From positions 1 to 24,282 of the forward strand of contig CALBTC010000175.1 in NCBI GenBank assembly GCA_937967805.1: DNA of 24,282 nucleotides, given 5' to 3'. Position numbers and translations under genes: made by a program. Source of the stretch: an uncultured Anaerolineaceae bacterium (GTDB lineage Bacteria > Chloroflexota > Anaerolineae > Promineifilales > Promineifilaceae). The notes below the pieces were generated by a model. It ran no database searches and was not told the origin of the DNA. It saw only the letters and a program-made list of their open reading frames with translations. Position 1 is the stretch's first letter. Every line of letters starts with the position of its first letter. Positions 13,972 through 21,938 of this stretch are shown piece after piece.

Positions 13972-15630
13972 TTACCTTGGCCGCATGATGCAGTAGACAA
14001 ATCCGTTCATCTGCACCAGGTCGGTAGTTTCATACTGTTGACCGATGGCTTCGAGGACGGGTGGCGGATAGAACTGGGCGCGCAGGACGATAGTGTCGAA
14101 TGCCTGGTTGTTGAGCATCGCCAGCATCTCGGTGAGATCGACCTGGTTGTTGTTGTACAGGTTCAGCAGCTGGGTGGGATTGGTGACAATATCCCGCCCG
14201 GCGCGGAAATTAAACCCGGCATCTTCACTGAAAGCGGCCGTTTCCCCCAGCAAAATATGCTCCGTAATCTCAATGCCTGCGGCCGTGTCTGCGGCCGTCG
14301 GCAGCCGGCCCAGCAGCGACACGCCGGCCGAATCCACGTACGGAATCGGTTCCGGCTCGCGCGGCGCGGAGCAGGAAGTTTGTGGGGCAATCATCACCTC
14401 GGTGGGATGACCTAGCGCATCGGCGATGGCCGCCAGGGCGGGGGTGTGGGTGGGCATGTGGAACATTTGCCGCGCCTGAAAAAGGAAGAGCAAAGGAATG
14501 GCGATGGCGACCGCTAAATGGTTAATGTTTAATTGTAAATTGTTAATGGTAAATGGGTTGTTTTTGGACCAGGTGAGCAGGCGATTGAAAGCCAGGCCGG
14601 TGAGGATGCAGCTGGCGGCGATGGCGGTGGCGAAGTAGCTTTCGCCCGCACCCCATTTGCCCGCCGTGACGCTGTTGACCACCGCCACCACAAACCAAAT
14701 CGAATACAGGGAAAGTCGCTCGAAGTAAAGCTGGTAAACAGCAAACAGACCGGACACCACGGTCAAAACGATGTGCAGCCGGAACCATTGGCGGAACAAG
14801 CCTTCTGCCTGGCCAGGCACAAACGGGTTGATGTTGGCCGTAACGGTGTTGAGGTACCAGTAGCCATCCGTGGCGATGTTGATCCAGAGAAAAATCAGCC
14901 CGGTCACGGCGGCAAAGGGCACGGCCCAGGCGATGGCCCGCTTGGGCTGGCGCAAAAAGAGAAAGATGAAAACGGCCGCAACCGTGGCATAAGCCAACTG
15001 CTTCGTGTAACCAGCAGCCAGGAGCAGCAGCATCACCAGCAAAAGGCGCTTATTGTAAAGACGACCGTCTGTCTCCTCCTTCTCCACGGTGCGCGCCAAA
15101 TACACCACCGCCACCGTCTCAAACATCACCATAAACATGTGCTGGCGGAACAGTGGCCCGACGTGATAAACGTAATTGGAGGCCAAAAAGGCCAGCCCGG
15201 TCAGCGCCGAGAGCCACCACCGTTTGCCTGCTTTTTGCACCGCGTAGCCGATGGCAACGGCCGTAATCAACGTCCCCAAATAAGAAACCAGCCGCCCCGT
15301 CCAATATTGCGGACCAAACGCCCACACCAGCGGCACCGTTACCACGTGGAACAGCGGCGGGTAGTTGGAGGAGTAAAAGGGATAGCTGTCGTTGTCCCGG
15401 TAAGGCCATTCCCCCTGGCTAAACAGCACCGTATCCATCAGCTCAAAGCCTTCCCCCTGGTCGTAGTCAAAGGGAAAGCGGAAGAGGGCGACGGCGTACA
15501 GATTATAGACCACAAAGTAGCCCACGAAGGTCAACAGCGCCAGCCCGATGAGGATTTTGGGGAAGTAGGTGACGGCCGTTTCCCAGCCTGTCGTTTTGCT
15601 ATCTGTTTGTTCGATGGCCGGATTGCTCAT
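13972..15630 (-). CDS. GT-C (GT39/PMT-like) multi-pass membrane glycosyltransferase
   Basis: The protein has 552 residues with about ten or eleven hydrophobic helices over 25-400 and a soluble C-terminal part. The first external loop has FDYDQGEGFELMD and then NYPPLFH, the acidic and YPP motifs typical of GT39-like enzymes that use polyprenyl-phosphate sugars. The product is likely a lipid-linked sugar transferase at the outer face. The acceptor is unknown. Its ATG overlaps the stop of the 64-residue membrane protein (ATGA), so it is translationally coupled. An AT-rich, intergenic-type stretch (14519-14556) codes part of a loop (INNLQLNINH) between helices. The octamer occurs at 15257 and 15572. 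Confidence 0.85.
   Translation of the reverse strand: MSNPAIEQTDSKTTGWETAVTYFPKILIGLALLTFVGYFVVYNLYAVALFRFPFDYDQGEGFELMDTVLFSQGEWPYRDNDSYPFYSSNYPPLFHVVTVPLVWAFGPQYWTGRLVSYLGTLITAVAIGYAVQKAGKRWWLSALTGLAFLASNYVYHVGPLFRQHMFMVMFETVAVVYLARTVEKEETDGRLYNKRLLLVMLLLLAAGYTKQLAYATVAAVFIFLFLRQPKRAIAWAVPFAAVTGLIFLWINIATDGYWYLNTVTANINPFVPGQAEGLFRQWFRLHIVLTVVSGLFAVYQLYFERLSLYSIWFVVAVVNSVTAGKWGAGESYFATAIAASCILTGLAFNRLLTWSKNNPFTINNLQLNINHLAVAIAIPLLFLFQARQMFHMPTHTPALAAIADALGHPTEVMIAPQTSCSAPREPEPIPYVDSAGVSLLGRLPTAADTAAGIEITEHILLGETAAFSEDAGFNFRAGRDIVTNPTQLLNLYNNNQVDLTEMLAMLNNQAFDTIVLRAQFYPPPVLEAIGQQYETTDLVQMNGFVYCIMRPR
14519..14556. repeat. AT-rich intergenic-type repeat inside the GT-C gene
   Basis: A run of GTTAAT, AATTGTAAATTGTTAAT and similar words matches the character of the spacer repeat at 3338-3375 and contrasts with the GC-rich coding sequence around it. 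It is read in frame as an Asn/Ile/Leu-rich loop. Confidence 0.45.
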
Positions 15631-15821
15631 GCCGGTTTGTCTCCCAGCGGCAGCAGCGTCAGTCCCACCAGAATGACCGCGCCAGCGGCCAGCAGCCCCA
15701 GCCGCTGCGCCGGCCCAATGCCGCTAAACTGGCCCGCGCCAATCAAATCAATGCCAAACAGCCCCACAATCCCCAGGCTGCCCAGCGCAATGAAAACAAT
15801 GCCTAATTGTCTTTTTGTCAT
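15627..15821 (-). CDS. 64-residue two-helix membrane protein
   Basis: The start at 15821 gives a basic MTKRQ N-terminus followed by two hydrophobic helices (about 7-28 and 41-59). Upstream in-frame sequence would run into the M23 peptidase gene. AGAGGTG lies about 12 bases upstream, a loose ribosome site. The stop overlaps the GT-C start (ATGA). It is probably a small partner or accessory of the coupled glycosyltransferase. I know no family. Confidence 0.7.
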   Translation of the reverse strand: MTKRQLGIVFIALGSLGIVGLFGIDLIGAGQFSGIGPAQRLGLLAAGAVILVGLTLLPLGDKPA

Positions 15822-15897
15822 AAAAAACGATTTCACCTCTAAAATTTTACCGCCTGAAAGTGTATCTGAAAGTGGGGGAGGCGTAAAAAAGCTGTCT

Positions 15898-17079
15898 TTA
15901 AGGCACAATCTGAAAACTAAGTAGTTCACTATTTGCCTTATCGTCGTTGAAAAAGTACCAAACGGAATACCAACCAGCCGGTAATGGGTTGACATAGATG
16001 TGCCAGGAAACGACCGAGTGACTCTGGTTTGCTTCCAACACAAACAGCTCCTGTTCTGTGCCATCGGGATGTACCAAAATAGAGTGCAGCCGGTCGTGGG
16101 CCTGGATATTTACCGCTTTGTACCAAATCGTGGGGGAGGCATGAGCAGGCAACACGGCCAGCGTATTAGGCGTGTAGCGAAACATATCATTTTGGATGGC
16201 TAGATCGGTTAGCTGGGTCACGCCTGCCTGAAAAACGTATGGTTTATCTGGATACGGGTAGTCGAAGGCGGTCAACCCTTCGTGAAAAATATCGATGAGA
16301 CGGCCGTTTGCCGCGCGCACTTCAAAATGGAGATGAGGATTGCCTGAGTTGCCAGAATTGCCGATGAGCCCAATTGGCTGGCCAACTTCTACTTTATCGT
16401 CAATGGCTACCTGGGCACTGTGCTGCCGCAAATGTTGGTAGAGTGCTTTACTGCCATCGGCATGTTCAACGGTAATGAAATTTGTTTCTGTACTCATCCA
16501 CTCTCCGTCATTGGCTGAGTCATATAGTTCAATGACAATCCCACTGCGGGCTGCTAAAACAGCAACTCCCTTATCCATTTGTGCCAAATCGCGCAGCAAG
16601 AAATCAGTGCCGGTGTGCCCATCATATGTCAGACTGCCGTGGTTGTAGTCTTTACTTTGGTATGCTTCCCAATCGTGATCGACGTAATTACTGATTATCC
16701 AATCAACATTCATCTCCCCAGCAAGGGGCAAGTAGTAAAGACCATCTTCTATTGTCGTGGCGAAACTAGCAGCAAGGGCAGACAGTTGGTGAGGCGTGTT
16801 TGTTTTTCCAGATTTATGAGGTGCCATTGGGCTGTTTTCTGGCGTAGCAGCCGGTTTGGGATGAGCAGGCGGTACGGCCGTTTCGTGCGCTGGACCGGTA
16901 GTGGAGACAGCAGTTGCTGTCTGTTTGCTTTCGGTTAGCACGGTCGGGTCGGGCGTTAGCTGTGCTGATGCACAGGCAGTCAGCATAAAACACAACAGCA
17001 TGTAAAAAAAGTTTGGTCGAGGGCCATTGGATACAGATGTGCCCCATTCCCTCATCGTTTTCACTGAGACCCCAGGCAT
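15898..17079 (-). CDS. M23-family metallopeptidase lipoprotein
   Basis: The protein has 393 residues. A signal sequence with lipobox LTAC (Cys36) predicts a lipoprotein. A second ATG eight codons in (17055) could be the true start. After a Thr/Pro/Ala-rich linker (about 42-95), the LytM/M23 domain has the metal motif HTGTD (His155, Asp159), YQHL (His216) and PHLHFEV (His249, His251), all ligands present. M23 enzymes cut peptide bridges in peptidoglycan. The last ~120 residues form an extra beta-rich domain (VLVHPDGTEQEL..., WHIYVNPLPAGWYSVWYFF) with no name I can give. The start lies five bases after the LysM-protein stop, so the two are in one transcript. Confidence 0.92.
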   Translation of the reverse strand: MPGVSVKTMREWGTSVSNGPRPNFFYMLLCFMLTACASAQLTPDPTVLTESKQTATAVSTTGPAHETAVPPAHPKPAATPENSPMAPHKSGKTNTPHQLSALAASFATTIEDGLYYLPLAGEMNVDWIISNYVDHDWEAYQSKDYNHGSLTYDGHTGTDFLLRDLAQMDKGVAVLAARSGIVIELYDSANDGEWMSTETNFITVEHADGSKALYQHLRQHSAQVAIDDKVEVGQPIGLIGNSGNSGNPHLHFEVRAANGRLIDIFHEGLTAFDYPYPDKPYVFQAGVTQLTDLAIQNDMFRYTPNTLAVLPAHASPTIWYKAVNIQAHDRLHSILVHPDGTEQELFVLEANQSHSVVSWHIYVNPLPAGWYSVWYFFNDDKANSELLSFQIVP

Positions 17080-17084
17080 CTGTT

Positions 17085-18164
17085 CTAAGGTGCGGCCGTT
17101 TCCGTTGCGGTGGCCGTTGGTGTGGCGGTAGCGGTGGGCGTGCTGCTCGGTGTCGGCGAGAGCGTAGGCGATGGCGTGGTCGAAGCCGTCGGCGTGGTTG
17201 AGCTGGTTGGTGACGGCGTTGGCGTGCTGGACGGCGTACCCGTGGCCGTCGGCGACACAGTGGGGCTGGCGCTTGGCGTGTTGGTGACGGTCGCAGTGAC
17301 GCTGGCGGTCGGCGTATTGCTGGCCGTCGGGGTCACCGTGGGTGTATGGGTGGCTGTGCCCGTCGCCGTGCCCGTCGCCGTGCCGGTGGCCGTTGCTGAA
17401 ACGGTGGGCAGCGGCGGCACGGTGCTGGTTGGCGTGTTGGTGCCGGTGGTCGTAGCCGTGGGAGTGGCGGTCGCCGTGCCGGTGGCGGTCGCTGTGGCCG
17501 TAGCAGTAGGCGTTGGTGGCATGACAGCGCGCGGAGGCAGATAGAGCCGCTGCCCCACCTGAATGTCGGTTGTCGTCATGCAGTTGGCGTTTAAAATGGC
17601 GCTAATTGTTGTGCCGAAGCGTAGAGAAAGCCTAAACACGTTGTCCCCAGGCTGCACAGTGTACAGTTCCCAATCTCGTGGCGGGCCACAAACGGCCGTG
17701 GGCACCGGCGTTGCTGCTATGCTGGGCAGGTAAAGTGCAGTGACGTTTACCAGGCCGCCCGGCGCCAGGCAGTTGGCCAGCCGAATTTTTTCTGCGGAAA
17801 TGTTGTAACGCAGCGAAAGGGCAAATAGAGTTTCACCCGGTAATACAGGGGTAAGCATCCAGTCCAGCGGGGCGGCATAACAGGCAGGCAGGACGGCAAC
17901 GGCCGTATCCAAATCACCATTTACCGGTGTGCTGCTGGCTGGCGGCGTCGGCGTGCCGGTGGCCAGGGGAATGGCCGGCAGCGGTGTGTTGGTGGAAGTA
18001 GCACTCAAGTTGGCGATGGCCTGCGCTACCGGTGAGGGCAAGATTTGCCGCTGCAAGCTGTCTAGCTGGGCCAGCAGCAGCGCCAGCAGCACGGTAAACA
18101 GCACGCTGCCGGTGACCAGCAAATGGATACGCCAACTTCCGGGAGCAATGGTTTCCTGGGTCAT
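17085..18164 (-). CDS. Membrane-anchored protein with two LysM-like domains and a Thr/Pro-rich tail
   Basis: The protein has 359 residues. An N-terminal helix (13-33) anchors it outward. A spacer is followed by two LysM-like domains: 104-147 (LPGETLFALSLRYNISAEKIRLAN, weaker) and 167-210 (YTVQPGDNVFRLSLRFGTTI, then LNAN and VGQRLYLP, clear). The final ~140 residues (217-359) are almost only Thr, Pro, Ala, Ser, Gly and Val. LysM binds GlcNAc-containing polymers such as peptidoglycan or chitin. The ATG overlaps the kinase-like gene stop (ATGA), so it is coupled. The low-complexity tail could be O-glycosylated, but that is inference. Confidence 0.88.
   Translation of the reverse strand: MTQETIAPGSWRIHLLVTGSVLFTVLLALLLAQLDSLQRQILPSPVAQAIANLSATSTNTPLPAIPLATGTPTPPASSTPVNGDLDTAVAVLPACYAAPLDWMLTPVLPGETLFALSLRYNISAEKIRLANCLAPGGLVNVTALYLPSIAATPVPTAVCGPPRDWELYTVQPGDNVFRLSLRFGTTISAILNANCMTTTDIQVGQRLYLPPRAVMPPTPTATATATATGTATATPTATTTGTNTPTSTVPPLPTVSATATGTATGTATGTATHTPTVTPTASNTPTASVTATVTNTPSASPTVSPTATGTPSSTPTPSPTSSTTPTASTTPSPTLSPTPSSTPTATATPTATATETAAP
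17088..17515. repeat. Low-complexity GC-rich repeat tract coding the Thr/Pro tail
   Basis: Short degenerate units of 6 to 12 bases (GTCGGCGT, GTGGCCGT, CGTGCCGGT) repeat across this stretch and code the Thr/Ala/Pro tail of the LysM protein. Slippage would change the tail length without breaking the frame when units are multiples of three. Confidence 0.65.
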
Positions 18165-20614
18165 GAGCTGCTGCCGTTGCCAGACAGGTCGGCAAGGGTG
18201 GGTTGATCGCCGGCAATGGGGAACAGCAGTGAGAAGGTGCTGCCGCTGCCTGGTTCACTTTCAACCCACAGGCGTCCGCCGTTGGCGTTTGTCAGGTCAT
18301 GGGCCATCGAAAGTCCGGCACCTGTATCGCCTAAACCAGCAATGAGCGGACGGTCGGCTTCAAAATGGGCCGTAAAGACGCGCGGCAAATCTTCTTGCCG
18401 AATGCCGCTGCCGCTGTCACTGATGTTGATTTGCAGGAAGCGAATCGGCTCATTGGCGTCATTGCTGCCATCGAGGATGCTTTGGGCATGGGCGGTGGCC
18501 ACGACACGGCCGTTTTTACCGGAAGCCAGACAGGCGTTGCTGAGCAAATTGCTAAAAATCTGGTGCAGCGCGCTGCGACTGACGGGCAGCGCTGGTAAAT
18601 CCTGGTCGATGTCCAGATCGAGCTGGAGGTTTTTATCACGCAAATGGCTAACGACGCCGTTTACGGCCGTTTCCAACACCTCGCGCACGTTGACCATTTC
18701 ATCTTCCGGTGCGGCCTGAGGCTCTTGAACCACCGTGAGCTGTAAAATTTGCTCGAGCAAACTGCCCATTCGCTCCGTATTGGCCTGCACCCGCTGTAAA
18801 AAGTCGCGCTGCTTGACGCCTAAAATACCCAACGTTTCGCCCAGCAATAAATCCGTAAAGCCGCCTATAGAGGTCATCGGCGTGCGCAGCTCCTGAATAA
18901 GTGAGATCAGCATCTCATCAGCTGTTCCCCGATCCCGCTTGGCCAGCTCCGCTTCCAGCCGGGCGATGCGGGATTGGGCTTCTTCCAACTGCCCCGAGTA
19001 GCGCGTAATGGTCATCATGACCCATTCTGTGCTCAAGCCGCCTTCGCCGGCAGAGGCCAGGGCCATCGCTTCTTCCGCTTCAATGAGCGATTCGCGCAGT
19101 GTGGCGATTTCTTCTTCCAGGGCGCTGACTTTTTCATCCCGACTCAGGTTTTCCACCTCTTCCAGGGCGGCGGCTAAATCCTGGGCCCGTTTGCTGGCGG
19201 TGGCGGCGCGGGTTTCGGCTTGCAGCAGGCGATTGTTGGCCGTTTCCAGATTTTGTACCAGCCGCTCTCGCTCTTCTTCCAGGGCAATGAGACGGCCGCT
19301 CACCGCCGCATCTGGTCCGGGCGGCAGGGGAGCGGGTAAAACCAGTTCTGTCTCCGGCTGCGGCGTCTGGCTGTTGCTGATGGCCTGGGTCACAAATTGC
19401 GCCAGCCCCGGCAGGATGGTTCTTTGCGCAGGTGGCCATTGAATTCGGCCGTCTGGCAAAGCCATTACCAATAAGCCAAAGACAGCATCCTCCCTTTGCA
19501 ACGGTTCCAGTATCAAGCCGCCTAGTGGCCCAATGCCCAACGCCTGGTAAAGTGCATAGACCTGCCGTGCTCCTGAACCGGTCAGTGGTAAATGCGTACT
19601 TTTACCCGTGTGGATTAGCCTTTGGAACGGTTCCCAATCGGCCAGATGGAGCTGCCAGGTTCGCGGTGAATTGGTTTGTGGCTGGGGCAGGTTGCTAACC
19701 AGCCGGATGGTGTCTGGCGCTTCCTCCGGCAGCAGGCCGATGCCCACAAAGGCCGCATCGGTGAGGCGGGCGGCCATCTCAGCCGCGGCTCGCAGCCGTC
19801 CGCGCGTGCTGTCCGGGTCGATGACGGTGGCCGCCAGCGCCAGCGTGCGATTAAGTTGTTGGTGAGTAGGCAGGGCAGAATGCTGCAAGGCCACCAACGG
19901 GGCCAACGATTCGCGGTAAGCCATCACCGCCCACAAGGGCAGGGCGGCCAGGTAGCCCAGACGAATCCAGTAGGGGATATCGGTGCCGGAGGGAATGAGT
20001 TCGGGATAGTTCCAGAAGTGGGCCAGGTGGGCCAGCAGCAGCAGGCCCAGAATGATAGGGCGAAGGGTGGCGCGTAAACGGCCGTTCACCACCGTCATCA
20101 CCAGCCCGGCAGCCAGGAGTACAATCTGAACCAATCCCCAAACGGTGGCTTGCGTGGTGCCGTTGTAAGGCAGCTGGCCGGGCACCGGCGCGGCGGCGAC
20201 CTGGGCCGCCCAAACCTGGGCAAAAGAGAGGGTCATGATGATGATGGTGAGGAGGGCAAACAGGAGGAGAATATGGCCCAGGCGCGGCATATTTTGTGGT
20301 GAAGGAATAAAGGCCCAGAGCAGGAAAACGGCCGTTACCGTATTTACCGCTTGCTCCAGCGGAGGCAATACGGCCAGCGACGAAACTGCGTTGTTGACGA
20401 TGATCAGGCTGGCAATCATCATGATGAGCCGACCGGCAATGAGGAAGGCGGCGGCCAAAGCGGTGCGTACGGCCGTTTTGTCTTCCCGGTTGCGCCGCCA
20501 CTGGCTTAGCGAGACGCCCAGGACGGCTTGCAGGGCAAACAGGGTGACCAGATGGTACACTATGTTGCCGGGTGATTCAGTTAGCAGCTCGATAATCTGT
20601 GGTAACAACGTCAT
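18161..20614 (-). CDS. Histidine-kinase-like membrane sensor with Gln in place of the phosphoacceptor His
   Basis: The protein has 817 residues. Residues ~15-235 hold about seven or eight hydrophobic helices, a GAF-like domain lies at ~255-410, and a long coiled coil at ~440-565. The HisKA-like dimerisation helix reads SLIQELRTPMTSIGG, so the usual His of HELRTP is Gln574 (codon CAG). The HATPase domain looks intact: FSNLLSNA (N-box, Asn689 and Asn693), DSGSG (733-737) and GAGLSMAHDL. It can probably bind ATP but not autophosphorylate at the usual site. It may act as a pseudokinase or heterodimer partner. No response regulator is in the window. It opens a run with LysM and M23 genes, suggesting an envelope-sensing role. 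No Shine-Dalgarno is visible before the ATG. Confidence 0.9.
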   Translation of the reverse strand: MTLLPQIIELLTESPGNIVYHLVTLFALQAVLGVSLSQWRRNREDKTAVRTALAAAFLIAGRLIMMIASLIIVNNAVSSLAVLPPLEQAVNTVTAVFLLWAFIPSPQNMPRLGHILLLFALLTIIIMTLSFAQVWAAQVAAAPVPGQLPYNGTTQATVWGLVQIVLLAAGLVMTVVNGRLRATLRPIILGLLLLAHLAHFWNYPELIPSGTDIPYWIRLGYLAALPLWAVMAYRESLAPLVALQHSALPTHQQLNRTLALAATVIDPDSTRGRLRAAAEMAARLTDAAFVGIGLLPEEAPDTIRLVSNLPQPQTNSPRTWQLHLADWEPFQRLIHTGKSTHLPLTGSGARQVYALYQALGIGPLGGLILEPLQREDAVFGLLVMALPDGRIQWPPAQRTILPGLAQFVTQAISNSQTPQPETELVLPAPLPPGPDAAVSGRLIALEEERERLVQNLETANNRLLQAETRAATASKRAQDLAAALEEVENLSRDEKVSALEEEIATLRESLIEAEEAMALASAGEGGLSTEWVMMTITRYSGQLEEAQSRIARLEAELAKRDRGTADEMLISLIQELRTPMTSIGGFTDLLLGETLGILGVKQRDFLQRVQANTERMGSLLEQILQLTVVQEPQAAPEDEMVNVREVLETAVNGVVSHLRDKNLQLDLDIDQDLPALPVSRSALHQIFSNLLSNACLASGKNGRVVATAHAQSILDGSNDANEPIRFLQINISDSGSGIRQEDLPRVFTAHFEADRPLIAGLGDTGAGLSMAHDLTNANGGRLWVESEPGSGSTFSLLFPIAGDQPTLADLSGNGSSS

Positions 20615-20737
20615 GGATTATTGAAAAATTCTTGGGCGCGAAGCAGCTCACCCTGATGTTCTTTATGTAAGGTGTAAATTATAGCATAACAGAAAGAAAA
20701 TCTCCTGGCAGTAAAATAACGGTTAAAGGAGTGTCTA

Positions 20738-20882
20738 ATGACAGATGAGGCAAAACAGCCTGACCGGGATGCGGCCGTTTCATTGCGCGAAATTATGAAG
20801 GAGACGTTACGGCCGTAAAGCCGTCGATCAGCTTGTTGATTACGTTAAAACCCGCCCCTACCGATACTTGCTTAAGAGATGA
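20738..20882 (+). pseudogene. Short ORF (26 codons to 20818) with apparent continuation after a frameshift
   Basis: AAAGGAG six bases before the ATG at 20738 is one of the best ribosome sites in the window. The frame ends at TAA 20816-20818 after 26 codons. In another frame, 20805-20882 continues as RYGRKAVDQLVDYVKTRPYR and a few more residues, which looks like the second half of a helical small protein (loosely like the DUF883/ElaB style of membrane-linked small proteins, a guess). The shift falls at the octamer at 20809-20816. The end overlaps the converging hydrolase gene. It could be a broken gene, a sequencing error, or a genuine 26-residue peptide. Confidence 0.35.
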
Positions 20883-21862
20883 GCCGCCAGAAAGCGCGTT
20901 GCTTCCTGCTCAGCCCAGCAGTTGAATTGGCCGGGCTGCCCTTCGACAAAACCCATGTGCCCGCCCTGTGTCGTGATGCCTGCCGTCAGGCAAGGATTGG
21001 CCTGGATGGTATCGTACGGCACGTCATCCGGGGCATAAAGCGGATCGTCAAGGGCGCGCAGCAGCAGCGTGGGCACGCGGATGCGGGGCAGAAATTGGGC
21101 GGTGCTGCATTGTTCGTAATAGTCGTCGGCGTCATGGAAGCCGTTGAGAGGCGCGGTGCCGGCATTGTCAAAGTCGCGAAAGGTGCGGGCAGACAGCAGT
21201 TTTTCTACATCGACCAACGGTTCCAGTAGGGCGGCTTTGGCCCGAATTTTGGGACGCAGCGTGGCCAAAAAGTAGTGGACGTACAGCCGATTGATGCCAT
21301 GACCCAATAAATCTGAGCTTTTGGCCATGTCAAACGGGGGCGAGACGGCAACGGCCGTTTCCACCCAGGCATCCTTTCCCATTCCCTGCTCACCAACAAA
21401 CTTTAAGGTCAGGTTAGCCCCCAGCGAAAAGCCAATGAGGCCACGCCGGCTGTCGGGGAACCAGTCGGCCAGCCTGGCCAGCACCAGGGCCACATCATCG
21501 GTAGCGCCGGAATGGTAAAAACGGGCGGTCCGGTTAATTTCACCGCTGCACGAACGGTAGTTCATGCCCACGCTGCGGATGCCTAACCGGGCCAGGCGAT
21601 GGTACGTTTCGCAAGCGTAGCTGCGCCGGGCGTTGCCTTCCAGCCCGTGCAGCAGCAGGACGATGGGCGCAGCTTTGGGCAGCAGGCAGCCGGCTACCTC
21701 GGGGAAGTCCAGGTCAATAAAGTCGCCGTCGGGCGTCTCGATGCGGCGACGCTGAAAGACGATGCCGGATTTACGGCGCATCATGCGGCCAAAGACGGTT
21801 TGCATATGGCCGCCGGGCAGCCATTTACTGGGTGTGAACGGGGTAAGCTGAAATGTGGACAC
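20858..21862 (-). CDS. YheT-type alpha/beta hydrolase
   Basis: The protein has 334 residues. The family N-terminus is PSKWLPGGHMQTVFGR (YheT-like proteins have N/G-H-x-Q-T here). The oxyanion region is LLLHGLEGN (69-77), with NYRSCSGE at 101-108. The nucleophile elbow is GFSLGAN (Ser146), the acid lies in RALDDPLY (Asp272 or Asp273), and the His in TQGGHMGFV (His302). The triad is complete. Family members are predicted esterases of unknown substrate, and most have no defined role. It is divergent from the next hydrolase gene across a 76-base gap. An octamer at 21351 codes Thr-Ala-Val. Confidence 0.92.
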   Translation of the reverse strand: MSTFQLTPFTPSKWLPGGHMQTVFGRMMRRKSGIVFQRRRIETPDGDFIDLDFPEVAGCLLPKAAPIVLLLHGLEGNARRSYACETYHRLARLGIRSVGMNYRSCSGEINRTARFYHSGATDDVALVLARLADWFPDSRRGLIGFSLGANLTLKFVGEQGMGKDAWVETAVAVSPPFDMAKSSDLLGHGINRLYVHYFLATLRPKIRAKAALLEPLVDVEKLLSARTFRDFDNAGTAPLNGFHDADDYYEQCSTAQFLPRIRVPTLLLRALDDPLYAPDDVPYDTIQANPCLTAGITTQGGHMGFVEGQPGQFNCWAEQEATRFLAAHLLSKYR

Positions 21863-21938
21863 TCGGCTATTTTCAAGAAAAACGGCCGTCTGGTCAAATC
21901 CTTTTTCTAATTTCCCTAAGTTTGATAAGATTCAGGCC

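Noticed and set aside
14773..15924. Plus-strand open frame of 383 codons opposite the GT-C gene
   Set aside because: It is antisense to a clear membrane protein. The translated product is His/Gln/Arg-rich without domains.
17110..17544. Plus-strand open frame of 144 codons rich in Val/Gly
   Set aside because: It is the complement of the low-complexity Thr/Pro tail of the LysM gene. The open frame follows from the repeat.
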